The notes under the pieces were generated by a model that saw nothing but the letters and a program-made list of their open reading frames with translations, had not been told where the DNA came from and did no database searches. Source: Thaumasiovibrio subtropicus (GTDB taxonomy: Bacteria > Pseudomonadota > Gammaproteobacteria > Enterobacterales > Vibrionaceae). From it: DNA of 64,000 nt. Position 1 is the stretch's first letter. Every line of letters begins with the position of its first letter. The position numbers were made by a program, and so were the translations under genes. Shown one piece after another: positions 1 through 8,047 of this stretch. Where the stretch lies: the NCBI RefSeq assembly GCF_019703835.1, contig NZ_AP023054.1, positions 1,116,001 through 1,180,000 on the forward strand, given 5' to 3'.

Positions 1-1197
1 AATAGTGGCAGTAACAACCCGACGAACGGTGGTGATAACCCAGCGCCAGCGCCGGTGAGCAAGGGGCGGATTGTCTTTGCCGAGTCCAATCAAAACCAAG
101 TACATATCTTAGATTTGGACTCAGGCGAGTTCTTTAATCCTGTTCAGACGACGCACCCTGTTGTTCGCCTAGGTACCAGCCCTAACTATCGCTTTGCTGG
201 CTTGAATCAATCAAAGAATGGTCGTTTCGAGTTTCTAGATGGCGGTTTGTGGCGTGAGCCGCATGGTGATCATCACCATGACCATGCGGACGAGCCCGTG
301 CTTACAGGCTACGCGATTGATGGTGCTAAGCCCGCACACTTTGATGTGTCTGATGACAAAGTTGTTTTGTTCTTTGATGGCGATAAAGAGACGCAGGTGA
401 ACGCTAAGCTCTACATTCTGTCAGATGAGAGCATTGCCGCGAAAACCTATGAGGTACATCATGAGTTCCCTAGCCATCAACATGGTACAGGTTTAGTGCG
501 TGGTGACGAGCTGATCAGTACATTGCGCTCTGCCAATGCAGCGGATACAACCACCATGGCTGATACGGTCGCACTCTTTGATATTCATGGTGATCATTTG
601 CACGAGCTCGCCAAGTATGCAGAGCCATGTGTCGATTTGCACGGTAGTTACCACAACAAAGATTTTGCTGCTTTTGCTTGCGCCGATGGGATTTTGAAAC
701 TCACGCCTAAAGCGGGTGGTGGCTATACAACCAAGAAACTGGCCTACCCAACTGACAAGCGGGTTTGGACGTTGAAAGGCGCGGCAGATAGTAATGCCAT
801 TATCGGTTTAGCGCGTGATCAACAACTTAAGATTGATCTTGCTAATGATACTGTAGAAGCCTTTGACTGGCGCCCGAATGCACAAGCTGCATACGTGACC
901 TATACACAAGACTATCAAGGTGCGCGTTTCTTTGTTCTTGATAGCCAAGGGTATGTGAATGTGTTTGATAGCAAACAGAATTGGGCCCCAAGCCAGCGAT
1001 TCCAAGTCACTGATGCTTATGCAGAGGGGGATAAGTGGGGTTTGGTTACTTCGAAGTCAGATGACCATGTTTACTTCGTAGAATATTCAGCTAAGAAAGT
1101 TGAAGGGTTTAATGCGTCAAATGGTCGAAAGGTCTCAGAAGTAGCTCTAGACTTCCAGCCGACCAGCGCAGTTTGGGTCGGGATTACCGCCAAGTAG
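1..1197 (+). CDS. AztD-like periplasmic zinc metallochaperone, 5' end outside window
   Basis: The reading frame is open from base 1 and runs to a TAG at 1195-1197. A GTG at base 55 could be read as a start, but codons upstream of it encode a Gly/Asn/Pro-rich linker (ending NPAPAP), so the true start, probably with a signal or lipoprotein peptide, lies outside. The protein looks like a repeated beta-propeller of the AztD family, which delivers zinc to ABC-transporter binding proteins. A His/Asp cluster (HGDHHHDHADE) sits about 88 codons into the window, and a paired-Cys segment (EPCVDLHG...FACADG) lies near codon 220. Both occur in AztD as I remember it. A znu zinc-uptake cluster lies 4 kb downstream, which fits the role. 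The family call rests on remembered sequence similarity. Confidence 0.72.
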   Translation, partial: NSGSNNPTNGGDNPAPAPVSKGRIVFAESNQNQVHILDLDSGEFFNPVQTTHPVVRLGTSPNYRFAGLNQSKNGRFEFLDGGLWREPHGDHHHDHADEPVLTGYAIDGAKPAHFDVSDDKVVLFFDGDKETQVNAKLYILSDESIAAKTYEVHHEFPSHQHGTGLVRGDELISTLRSANAADTTTMADTVALFDIHGDHLHELAKYAEPCVDLHGSYHNKDFAAFACADGILKLTPKAGGGYTTKKLAYPTDKRVWTLKGAADSNAIIGLARDQQLKIDLANDTVEAFDWRPNAQAAYVTYTQDYQGARFFVLDSQGYVNVFDSKQNWAPSQRFQVTDAYAEGDKWGLVTSKSDDHVYFVEYSAKKVEGFNASNGRKVSEVALDFQPTSAVWVGITAK

Positions 1198-1225
1198 TCG
1201 CGCTTCTTAAACCTCAAATAGATTA

Positions 1226-1249
1226 ACGGAGCCTCGGCTCCGTTTTTTA
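1226..1249 (+). terminator. Rho-independent terminator after the AztD-like gene
   Basis: An 8-bp GC-rich stem (ACGGAGCC/GGCTCCGT) with a 2-base loop is followed by six T. It begins 28 bases after the stop codon of the AztD-like gene. Confidence 0.85.
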
Positions 1250-1312
1250 TAAGTCTTTGATTTTTGTTTCTACATTCTTAAGCAACACATCTTGTCTAAT
1301 ACAGCGGATGAA

Positions 1313-1342
1313 ATCCTGCATCTTGAGGTGGCTTGAGTATAT
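1313..1342. repeat. Solo end of the dispersed MITE-like repeat
   Basis: This stretch matches the right end of the dispersed element seen complete at 15303-15567 and 63721-63918 (CCTGCATCTTGAGGTGG, then CTTGAGTATA). Only the terminal about 30 bases are present, so it is a remnant. The surrounding 1250-1551 is AT-rich with no gene. Confidence 0.6.
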
Positions 1343-1473
1343 AGCCTTTAGAACACACTCATGATATCGAATGCATGGGATAGTAATAACACATTTTTTT
1401 GTATAACCCGCTGTATTTATGATGCACCTTGCATTAAAGCCATGAATACAATATCTATCTTCACTTTAATAAC

Positions 1474-1488
1474 GAGAATGGTATTCTC
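1474..1488. promoter_or_regulatory. Palindrome GAGAAT-GGT-ATTCTC, possible operator
   Basis: A perfect 6-bp inverted repeat with a 3-base spacer lies 64 bases upstream of the small ORF at 1552. The half-site resembles Fur hexamers (GATAAT), but the spacing departs from the usual 7-1-7 form. The regulator is therefore uncertain. Confidence 0.3.
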
Positions 1489-1551
1489 CCTGTTAATGAA
1501 ACACTGTATTTTATATTTTTGATATGAATGTAATAGGGAAGAGCGTCGAGT

Positions 1552-1797
1552 ATGGAAACAATATTATTGCTAAAGGGGCTTCCTGCTCTATACAACTTGG
1601 TTCCAACGGTTGTAGAGGCTCTTGTTGAAGAATTGGATGAGAAGTCAAACCCAAGTGCTGATGACGATTCGCTGATTGATAGTGGCGTTGGATTAGTCAG
1701 CGCTTTGTTTGAAGCGGTTGGAGATGTTTTTACTGATGATGCACCGGTCGTGAACGACTCTTATCGACCCGGCTCTTTGTTTAATTTAAGTGTTTGA
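1552..1797 (+). CDS. Small acidic protein, function unknown
   Basis: This 81-residue ORF starts with ATG, preceded by a purine-rich AGGGA about 12 bases upstream. The product is acidic. Its N-terminal third is hydrophobic (LLLKGLPALYNLVPTVVEAL), followed by a Glu/Asp/Ser-rich middle and a second hydrophobic stretch around residues 45-58. It matches no family I know. A palindrome upstream hints at regulated expression. It stands alone between the AztD-like gene and the AraC fragment, and could be a spurious ORF in low-information accessory DNA. Confidence 0.4.
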   Translation: METILLLKGLPALYNLVPTVVEALVEELDEKSNPSADDDSLIDSGVGLVSALFEAVGDVFTDDAPVVNDSYRPGSLFNLSV

Positions 1798-1865
1798 GAC
1801 TGGCGTAACTAGGTCTTTGCTTTCCAACGTAGCTACGTAAACTTAGGTTATCTCATGAACTATTA

Positions 1866-2071
1866 CGCTGCTCGTCATCGATTAAACTGCGCTCTGAAGT
1901 GCGATGGCGTCATGCCTTTCACCGTTTTAAACTGGCGGTTGAAGTTGGAAAGGTTGTTAAATCCGACTTGTTCCGCCACCAACGAGACAGGGACTTGTGA
2001 GTTAACCAGTAGCTCGCTAGCTTTACCGATACGAAATCCTTTCAAATGCTCTGAGAAGCTTTCACAAAAAT
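1866..2071 (-). pseudogene. Duplicated 3' fragment of the neighbouring AraC regulator
   Basis: These 206 bases align without gaps to 3077-3282, the 3' end of the intact AraC-family gene on the same strand, with 9 mismatches by eye. The fragment covers the last about 65 codons (second helix-turn-helix of the AraC domain), the stop codon and 9 bases beyond. It has no start codon or upstream part of the gene, so it is not expressible as an AraC protein. Similarity stops abruptly at both edges. The 1 kb between the copies carries the gene at 2403. Confidence 0.85.
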
Positions 2072-2402
2072 AAGGAATTTACTCCCATTATTTAAGAACC
2101 GTCACTGTTTATCGGTGATAAAGCAAGGGTGTCTCGTGGATTGCTTCTTCGTTTAAAGTGAGCCATTTGGGTTCACTTGGTGAGTCTATTTTTTTTAGGC
2201 CATGGACTTGCCTGCCTATTTTATAAAAAAGAGCTGACTTACCATGTATATTAATGCCTCAAGTCACACGGAATGTATCTATTGTTTGAGTTTGTTACAT
2301 TCATTAATATGCGATGATGGTATATCTATTACCCAGTTTTAAACTGGTGGTTGTTAAGGTAGTTTGAGCAAATTGTCTTGCTAATTTAAAAAGTAGAGTG
2401 TG
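2072..2402. other. Gene-free AT-rich stretch
   Basis: About 330 bases without a convincing ORF separate the AraC fragment from the next gene. I see no clear terminator, operator or repeat in it. It should hold the promoter of the gene at 2403. Confidence 0.5.
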
Positions 2403-3041
2403 ATGAAGCTGAGTATTCAGGTCTTGTTGGTGGTGTTGAGCATTTTAATGTCTGGTGTCGTTAAAGCGACATCGATTGACGATGAGTTTTATAGACAGAA
2501 AATGATTAACAACATGAAAAGCGCTGGTGATTGGGTCATTCAAGAAGGGATAAAGACCTATCGTGAGGGCGGCAAGGAGGCGTTGTGGAGAAAGTTAGCA
2601 GATACTTGGGCGGTACTTTCATGGACAGGACCTTGGATAGAGACTGATAACTACTTGGCACAATTTCGAATTAAAGCCAGGGGGATCAATTATCAAATTC
2701 ATAATCTCTATCGCGAAGAAGTGGGTGGCGTTTATTATGAGTTTTGGTTGATCAAGGTGTTAGCCAAGGATTGGTCTGGTGAACGGCCTCGTTCGGTTTT
2801 TTATGTTGCAAAGGCGAACGACACAAATGGAGAAAGAGAGATATTGGTCGAGAGTGATCAGTTTATTGGTTCATATACTGTGGCCGGAAATACCATTCAC
2901 ATACCAATTGATAACAAAAGATTGCTTTACATTCTGCAAGCTTGGGACTACCCAGACGCCTACAGAGAGACGAACTTGGCTGAAAAAATTGTTGTTATGG
3001 ATCGTTTTGGCAATATCGAGTACGCCGAGAAAATCGAGTGA
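2403..3041 (+). CDS. Secreted protein of unknown function
   Basis: The product has 212 residues. Two start codons lie in tandem (GTG at 2400, ATG at 2403); I chose the ATG. The N-terminus is a classical signal peptide (MKLSIQVLLVVLSILMSGV, ending VKA), so the mature protein is probably periplasmic. The rest is hydrophilic and Trp/Tyr-rich, without transmembrane segments or Cys pairs. No family is recognised. The gene is bracketed by two direct copies of an AraC 3' end, suggesting that it arrived with, or was trapped by, a duplication event. It is convergent with the AraC gene, 44 bases away. Confidence 0.6.
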   Translation: MKLSIQVLLVVLSILMSGVVKATSIDDEFYRQKMINNMKSAGDWVIQEGIKTYREGGKEALWRKLADTWAVLSWTGPWIETDNYLAQFRIKARGINYQIHNLYREEVGGVYYEFWLIKVLAKDWSGERPRSVFYVAKANDTNGEREILVESDQFIGSYTVAGNTIHIPIDNKRLLYILQAWDYPDAYRETNLAEKIVVMDRFGNIEYAEKIE

Positions 3042-3085
3042 TGTTTTTGGTCGTTTTAATGGGTGGAAGGCTTTTTCGCTGCTCG

Positions 3086-3976
3086 TCACCGATTAAACTG
3101 CGTTCTAAAATGCGATGGCGTCATGCCTTTCACCATCTTAAACTGGCGGTTGAAGTTGGAAAGGTTGTTAAATCCGACTTGTTCCGCCACCAGCGAGACA
3201 GGGACTTGTGAGTTAACCAGTAGCTCGCACGCTTTACCGATACGAAATCCTTTCAAATGCTCTGAGAAGCTTTCACAAAAATGACGTTCAAAGAGGCGAT
3301 AGGCGGAGCTTTCGCTCATGTGGAGTTTACGGCATAGATCGTTAATCTTAATCGGCGCTTGGTAGTTATCTTCAATAAACTGCCTTGCCGCTTCAACGCG
3401 TTTAAATTGTTCATCTTCACTGCTGTTTTGATTAAAGCTATAGCTTTGTTTAGACAGTTCAATCGCCTCTGCATCTTCAGCCATAATCATCAGCGCTTCA
3501 AGAATGCGCAGCAGTTGGTGGTGAGGCTGGCGCGATTCATGGCCACTGAGCAGCTGATAGACATGTTCTGAAGCATCTCTACTGAACTTTAAGCCATGGC
3601 TGGCGCGTCGAATAAATGCGCTGAGCATTTTCAGTTCTGGTGCACTGGCTTGAAGCTGCGCTATCCAACTGTGTGTGAACCAAAGAATCAAGGTGCGATA
3701 GGGTTTTTGTTCCGAGACTGAGGTGCTGCCTCCCAACATATGGGGTAGTCCTGGGCCGTAGAGCAGCATGGTGTTGTGATCGATAGGGCCTATTGCGTCA
3801 CCTGCAAAATAACTGCCGTTAAACACACTGTCTTCATCGCGGTAGATCACTAGCTCATATTCCGAATGATAGTGCCATGGGCACATGAACTCTTTCTTTT
3901 CTACCTTGCAGGCAAATTCACGGATTTTCCAATTGAAGTGGTGCTCGCTCGTGATGTTTTCAATGTGTGGCCGCAT
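3086..3976 (-). CDS. AraC-family transcriptional regulator with cupin-like N-terminus
   Basis: The product has 296 residues. A strong AGGAGAGAG precedes the ATG at 3976. Residues 1 to about 170 form an N-terminal sensing region typical of AraC cupin regulators (CPWHYHSEYELV, with metal- or ligand-type His). The C-terminal about 100 residues carry the two helix-turn-helix motifs of AraC/XylS (INDLCRKLHMSES..., then VSLVAEQVGFNNLSNFNRQF...GMTPSHFR). It is divergent from the SetA-like transporter, with about 215 bases between them, so it probably regulates that gene in response to a sugar or related compound. The ligand cannot be inferred. Its 3' end is duplicated at 1866-2071. Confidence 0.88.
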   Translation of the reverse strand: MRPHIENITSEHHFNWKIREFACKVEKKEFMCPWHYHSEYELVIYRDEDSVFNGSYFAGDAIGPIDHNTMLLYGPGLPHMLGGSTSVSEQKPYRTLILWFTHSWIAQLQASAPELKMLSAFIRRASHGLKFSRDASEHVYQLLSGHESRQPHHQLLRILEALMIMAEDAEAIELSKQSYSFNQNSSEDEQFKRVEAARQFIEDNYQAPIKINDLCRKLHMSESSAYRLFERHFCESFSEHLKGFRIGKACELLVNSQVPVSLVAEQVGFNNLSNFNRQFKMVKGMTPSHFRTQFNR

Positions 3977-4192
3977 GCTGCTCTCTCCTTATCGCACCCT
4001 ACCAGAATAAAGAGGAAGATACTTTTCTGTCAATTAGAGCACCTATTTTGATGGGATAGTACAACTAGCCGACGGATTTTTATCATTCAAACGAATAATG
4101 GCGGAGTAGACTAACAGCCATTCCAACGTGGCCACGTGGATCGGTATCTCTACCTTATCTGGCAGAGAAGATAAGCACGCTTTAGAGAGAAT

Positions 4193-5425
4193 ATGATTAT
4201 GCTAAAAGATAGAACAGCCTTACTTTATATCTTGCTGACCTTTGCAACAGGGTTGTGTGGCTCTTTCTTTTATCCACTTTCCAGCCTGTTTCTTGTTGAA
4301 GGTTTAGGTGCATCGCCAGTTATGCTGAGCGCATATATGGTGTTGGCGGTTTTCAGCTCTGTGGTTGTCACCCAGTTTATTGCGCACAACTCTGATAAAG
4401 GTTGGCGTCGAAAAACGATTTTGTTGGTCTCGTTTGCCTGTTACTTCGTGACGGTCACAAGCTTCGCGTTCATTCGAAATTACTATGCGGCAGTTGCCAT
4501 TGCGATCCTGTTTGGGAGTGTCAGTGGTGCTATTTATGGGCAGATCTTCGCGATGGGACGTGAATATGCTGATAACAAGATGACAGAAGGCAGTACCAGC
4601 TTTCTATCAACGATGCGCGCGGGCATGGCTGTTGCTTGGGTGTTTGGGCCGCCATTGGCGTTCATTTTTAAAGGCTGGTGGGGATTCAGTGTCACCTTCC
4701 TCATCGCGAGTGCGATTACAGTCTGCACTATGCTAACCATTTCCCTGTTTCTCTATGAAGTGCGCGATGTTGCTCAGGCCGAACAGGAGGAGAGGGAGGA
4801 TGCTAATGTCGGTACGCCTTGGTATCGCCGTCCACCTATTGTGTTGTTTACGTTGGCGATGCTAATGACGTTTTCGGCAAACAATCTCTATATCACCGTG
4901 ATGCCGCTTTACTTATCACAAGAGCTGGTTGTTGAAGCGGGGTGGGTCGGAACACTGTTTGGATTTGCGGCGCTATGTGAAATTCCGATTATGCTCGGTG
5001 CTGGTTGGTTGTCTTTGCGATATGGTGCGCACCGAGTGCTCACGGTCGGTTTGCTTTCTGGTGCGATGTTTTACTTCGGCTTATTGCACTCGGCAGAGAT
5101 TTGGCAACTGATGGTGATTCAAGTGTTTAACGGTGTCTTCATTGGTGTGGCGGCGACCTTGGGAATGGTGGTACTACAGGATTTGATGCGTGATCAGCTT
5201 GGTGTCGCTTCTACGCTATTTTCCAATGTGATGCAGGGGGCTGTGTTGGTTTCGAGCTTGGCGATAGGCTTTGTGGGGCAATTTTATGACTATTTTAGTG
5301 CGTTCTACCTTTGCCTTGCAGGGATAGTTATCGCGCTGGTGCTGCTATGGATGTCTAGGCCACGCGAAGAAAGGTTGCAATCGACGTCTGCAGAGCTAAA
5401 AACCGTCAAATGCAAGTCAATGTGA
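4193..5425 (+). CDS. MFS transporter, SetA/SetB-like sugar efflux family
   Basis: A 410-residue polytopic membrane protein with about 12 hydrophobic segments and the MFS loop motif between TM2 and TM3 (NSDKGWRRKT). The centre (residues about 205-240, RRPPIVLFTLAMLMTFSANN...MPLY) resembles E. coli SetA/SetB, which export sugars and glycosides across the inner membrane. An AGAGAGA lies upstream of the ATG. A second ATG at codon 3 is an equally possible start. The gene is divergent from an AraC regulator that probably controls it. Substrate unknown. Confidence 0.75.
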   Translation: MIMLKDRTALLYILLTFATGLCGSFFYPLSSLFLVEGLGASPVMLSAYMVLAVFSSVVVTQFIAHNSDKGWRRKTILLVSFACYFVTVTSFAFIRNYYAAVAIAILFGSVSGAIYGQIFAMGREYADNKMTEGSTSFLSTMRAGMAVAWVFGPPLAFIFKGWWGFSVTFLIASAITVCTMLTISLFLYEVRDVAQAEQEEREDANVGTPWYRRPPIVLFTLAMLMTFSANNLYITVMPLYLSQELVVEAGWVGTLFGFAALCEIPIMLGAGWLSLRYGAHRVLTVGLLSGAMFYFGLLHSAEIWQLMVIQVFNGVFIGVAATLGMVVLQDLMRDQLGVASTLFSNVMQGAVLVSSLAIGFVGQFYDYFSAFYLCLAGIVIALVLLWMSRPREERLQSTSAELKTVKCKSM

Positions 5426-5451
5426 TTGCCATGACCTGTTTTAATCCAAAC

Positions 5452-5483
5452 ACTCAGGCCGCCAATTTGGCGGCCTGAGTTTG
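5452..5483. terminator. Bidirectional terminator between the efflux gene and znuB
   Basis: A perfect 13-bp stem (ACTCAGGCCGCCA and its complement) with a 3-base loop lies between two convergent genes, 26 bases past the transporter stop and 22 bases past the znuB stop. The T tract is short on both sides. Confidence 0.75.
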
Positions 5484-5502
5484 TTGAGTATTGAGGTAAG
5501 CG

Positions 5503-6288
5503 TTAGCGTGGCATGCGTACGGTTTGGCTTAGTAAGAACAGCGCTGCAGCGGCAACGACGACGGAAGGGCCGGCTGGGGTGTCATAGTGCCAAGACATCG
5601 CAAGACCAAGGAGGACAGCAATACAGCCAATGACCGACGCGAGTCCTGCCATCTGCTCGGGGCTTTTTGCAAAGCGTCTGGCGGTCGCCGCAGGAATCAG
5701 TAACAGCGACGTAATGATTAAAGCGCCGACAAATTTCATCGCAACCGCGATGACCAAGCCGACCATCAGCATTAAGACTAAGCGTAATCGTTCTACATTT
5801 ACCCCTTCGACAATGGCCATCTCTTCACTGACGGTCATTGATAACAGGGGTTGCCAGATTTTAATCAGCATACCAAGTACTACAATCAGACCAACGAAAA
5901 TCCACACCAGATCACTCGGGGTAATCGCGAGTAGGTCACCAAATAAGTAGGCCATGAGGTCAACTCGGACATGATCCATAAAACTGATCGCGACCATACC
6001 GAGTGATAAGGCACTGTGCGCCAAGATACCGAGTAAGGTATCTGTCGCTACAAGCCGTTGTCGCTGTAAGCCAACAAGCAGTACCGCGAGCATTAAACAG
6101 CAAAAAATAATCGCGAGGTTGAGGTTCACATTGAGTAAGAAACCAAGTGCGACACCCAGTAGCGAGGCATGGGCAAGCGTATCACCGAAATAAGCCATCT
6201 TACGCCAAACCACGAATGCGCCGAGGGGCCCAGCAAGAATAGCGATAGCAAGGCCACCTAATAGAGCAGGGAGCAGGAACTCAATCAT
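5503..6288 (-). CDS. znuB: Zinc ABC transporter permease ZnuB
   Basis: A 261-residue inner-membrane permease of the ABC-3 family, which forms the zinc channel together with ZnuC. Multiple hydrophobic segments run the whole length. Family hallmarks include the N-terminal [21 protein letters not shown] and a C-terminal [13 protein letters not shown]. Length equals that of E. coli ZnuB. Its start overlaps the end of znuC by 4 bases, indicating translational coupling. It is transcribed with znuC from the Zur-box promoter. Confidence 0.95.
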   Translation of the reverse strand: MIEFLLPALLGGLAIAILAGPLGAFVVWRKMAYFGDTLAHASLLGVALGFLLNVNLNLAIIFCCLMLAVLLVGLQRQRLVATDTLLGILAHSALSLGMVAISFMDHVRVDLMAYLFGDLLAITPSDLVWIFVGLIVVLGMLIKIWQPLLSMTVSEEMAIVEGVNVERLRLVLMLMVGLVIAVAMKFVGALIITSLLLIPAATARRFAKSPEQMAGLASVIGCIAVLLGLAMSWHYDTPAGPSVVVAAAALFLLSQTVRMPR

Positions 6289-7070
6289 TGTTGTGAAGCC
6301 TCTGAATGCGATGGCGCTGCATGTTCATGTTGGCAGGGACCGATGGTATTGCCAGCAAGGTCATGATCATGGTTATGGTGGTGATGGTAGAGGGCCAACT
6401 GCTCCGCCGATTGTTGACCAAATAGCGCCACATATTCTGGGTGTTGGCTAATCGCATCTGGCGCGCCTGAACAGCAAATATGATGGTGTAAGCAGATAAC
6501 GTGATCGGTTTTCGCCATCACAAGATGTAAGTCGTGGGATACCATCAAAATTGCGCACTTCAGTGAAGTACGGATATTGGCGATCAAGGAGTACATCTCA
6601 AGCTGCCCATTGACATCGACACCTTGGACAGGTTCGTCGAGGACAAGTAAGTGCGGTTTGCGGAGTAAGGCTCTTGCAAGCAGTACCCGCTGCGTTTCTC
6701 CTCCGGATAAACGATGCATATCCGCGTGATGGAGGTGTTGCGCTCTAACTTGTGTTAATGCATCGACGATGGCGGATTGAGAATATTTGCCACCCAAACG
6801 CATAAATCGGTCAACAGTGAGCGGTAATGTGCTATTGAGGGTAAGTTTTTGCGGCACATAACCAATACGTAGACCCGGTTTTCGGTGCACAATACCTGAG
6901 GTCGTTTGTTGGAGTCCGGTGACAACTTTTACCATGGTTGATTTGCCCGCTCCATTGGGGCCAATCAACGTAGTAATTTCACCGGCTTCGAGCTTAAGGT
7001 CGATACCATCGAGTACGCGACGTCCGCCAAACTCAACCGTGGCCTGTTCGAGCTTAATTAAATACGACAT
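6285..7070 (-). CDS. znuC: Zinc ABC transporter ATPase ZnuC
   Basis: A 261-residue ABC ATPase that drives zinc import. Walker A (GPNGAGKST, about residues 37-45), signature ([15 protein letters not shown]) and Walker B ([12 protein letters not shown]) are all intact, as is the H-loop His (VSHDLH). The C-terminus carries an unusual His cluster ([11 protein letters not shown], then HEH and SHSE), a likely zinc-sensing or buffering tail; shorter His-rich tails occur in other ZnuC proteins. It is the first gene of znuCB and divergent from znuA. Confidence 0.96.
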   Translation of the reverse strand: MSYLIKLEQATVEFGGRRVLDGIDLKLEAGEITTLIGPNGAGKSTMVKVVTGLQQTTSGIVHRKPGLRIGYVPQKLTLNSTLPLTVDRFMRLGGKYSQSAIVDALTQVRAQHLHHADMHRLSGGETQRVLLARALLRKPHLLVLDEPVQGVDVNGQLEMYSLIANIRTSLKCAILMVSHDLHLVMAKTDHVICLHHHICCSGAPDAISQHPEYVALFGQQSAEQLALYHHHHNHDHDLAGNTIGPCQHEHAAPSHSEASQQ

Positions 7071-7096
7071 GAGTGTTTCTGTGATTGCAATCGTGG

Positions 7097-7115
7097 TTTG
7101 TTATAATGTAACATC
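7097..7115. promoter_or_regulatory. Zur operator between znuCB and znuA
   Basis: The core GTTATAATGTAAC (7100-7112) closely matches the gammaproteobacterial Zur box core GTTATANTATAAC. It lies in the 86-base divergent spacer between znuC and znuA, so one Zur-Zn dimer site could repress both directions when zinc is plentiful. Confidence 0.82.
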
Positions 7116-7156
7116 TTTCGCCCATTTAGCGCGATAATTTTTTAAGGTAGGGGTGA

Positions 7157-8047
7157 ATGAAAGGATTATTCGGTTTGTTTGTGCTGTTTTTTAGCATCAG
7201 CTTTTCTGCATCGGCACAAATTAAGGTCTTATCCACTATAAAGCCATTACATATGATCGTCTTGGAAATTAGCCAAGGAGCTGCTGAATCTGAGTATCTG
7301 TTACCTTCAGGCAGTTCCCCGCATGACTTTGCAATGCGCCCTTCAGATGTGATGAAGATTCGCCAAGCTGACGTTGTTTTCTGGGTTGGCCCAGAATTAG
7401 AGCAGTTTTTTACCCGTATTGCCCCCTCTTTGTCAACGGCAATCGCAATTACTGAGCAAAAAGACATCACTTTCCGCGAGTATGAAGAAGGTTATCATGT
7501 AGATCACGGTGACCACCATCATGATCATGATGGCATCGACCCGCATGTTTGGTTAGGGCCAGTGCAGGCGGGTCAAATTGCTGATGCTGTGGCACGATCA
7601 CTAATTGAAAAAGATCCTTTGCATAAGCAGACGTATCTAGATAACCTTGCTGCGTTTAAGGACAAGCTTGTCAAAAAGACGCAAGACATAGAAACTGCGT
7701 TGGCACCTGTAGCGGAAGCAGGGTATTTTGTTTTCCACGATGCTTATGGCTATTTTGAGTCGCAGTTTTCATTGAACAACCTTGGTCACTTCACTGTTGC
7801 ACCGGATCGTCGTCCAGGTGCGAAGACATTGATCAGTATTAAAACGCGCTTAAAAGAAGAAGCCGCGGTATGTGTGTTCCGCGAGCCTCAATTTGAACCT
7901 GCTGTGATTCAAAGCGTTGTGCGCGGCACTAACGTGCGAGTTGGCATGCTTGATCCGGTTGGCGGGGATATCGAGGCACAACCTGGCAGTTATTTTACAT
8001 TTTTAGATCAGATGACTGCGCAATATTTACAGTGTTTACATGATTAA
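7157..8047 (+). CDS. znuA: Periplasmic zinc-binding protein ZnuA
   Basis: A 296-residue cluster A-I substrate-binding protein that hands zinc to ZnuBC. The signal peptide is residues 1-20 (ending FSASA). Zinc ligands typical of the family are visible: His56 (SPHDF), His130 (DPHVW), a His in FHDAYGYF near 190, and an Asp near 265. A His/Asp-rich loop (DHGDHHHDHDG, about residues 116-126) lies before the second ligand, as in ZnuA of other bacteria. It overlaps mepM by 8 bases, so the two are co-transcribed, as in E. coli where yebA neighbours znuA. Confidence 0.96.
   Translation: MKGLFGLFVLFFSISFSASAQIKVLSTIKPLHMIVLEISQGAAESEYLLPSGSSPHDFAMRPSDVMKIRQADVVFWVGPELEQFFTRIAPSLSTAIAITEQKDITFREYEEGYHVDHGDHHHDHDGIDPHVWLGPVQAGQIADAVARSLIEKDPLHKQTYLDNLAAFKDKLVKKTQDIETALAPVAEAGYFVFHDAYGYFESQFSLNNLGHFTVAPDRRPGAKTLISIKTRLKEEAAVCVFREPQFEPAVIQSVVRGTNVRVGMLDPVGGDIEAQPGSYFTFLDQMTAQYLQCLHD

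Noticed and set aside
1855..2073. Paired plus-strand ORFs of 72-73 residues at 1855-2073 and 3063-3284
   Set aside because: They look conserved only because they are antisense to the duplicated AraC 3' end.
5630..5950. ORFs of 60-157 residues opposite znuB, metG, rne, mukB and fab genes
   Set aside because: They are antisense or out-of-frame shadows of well-supported genes with clear motifs.
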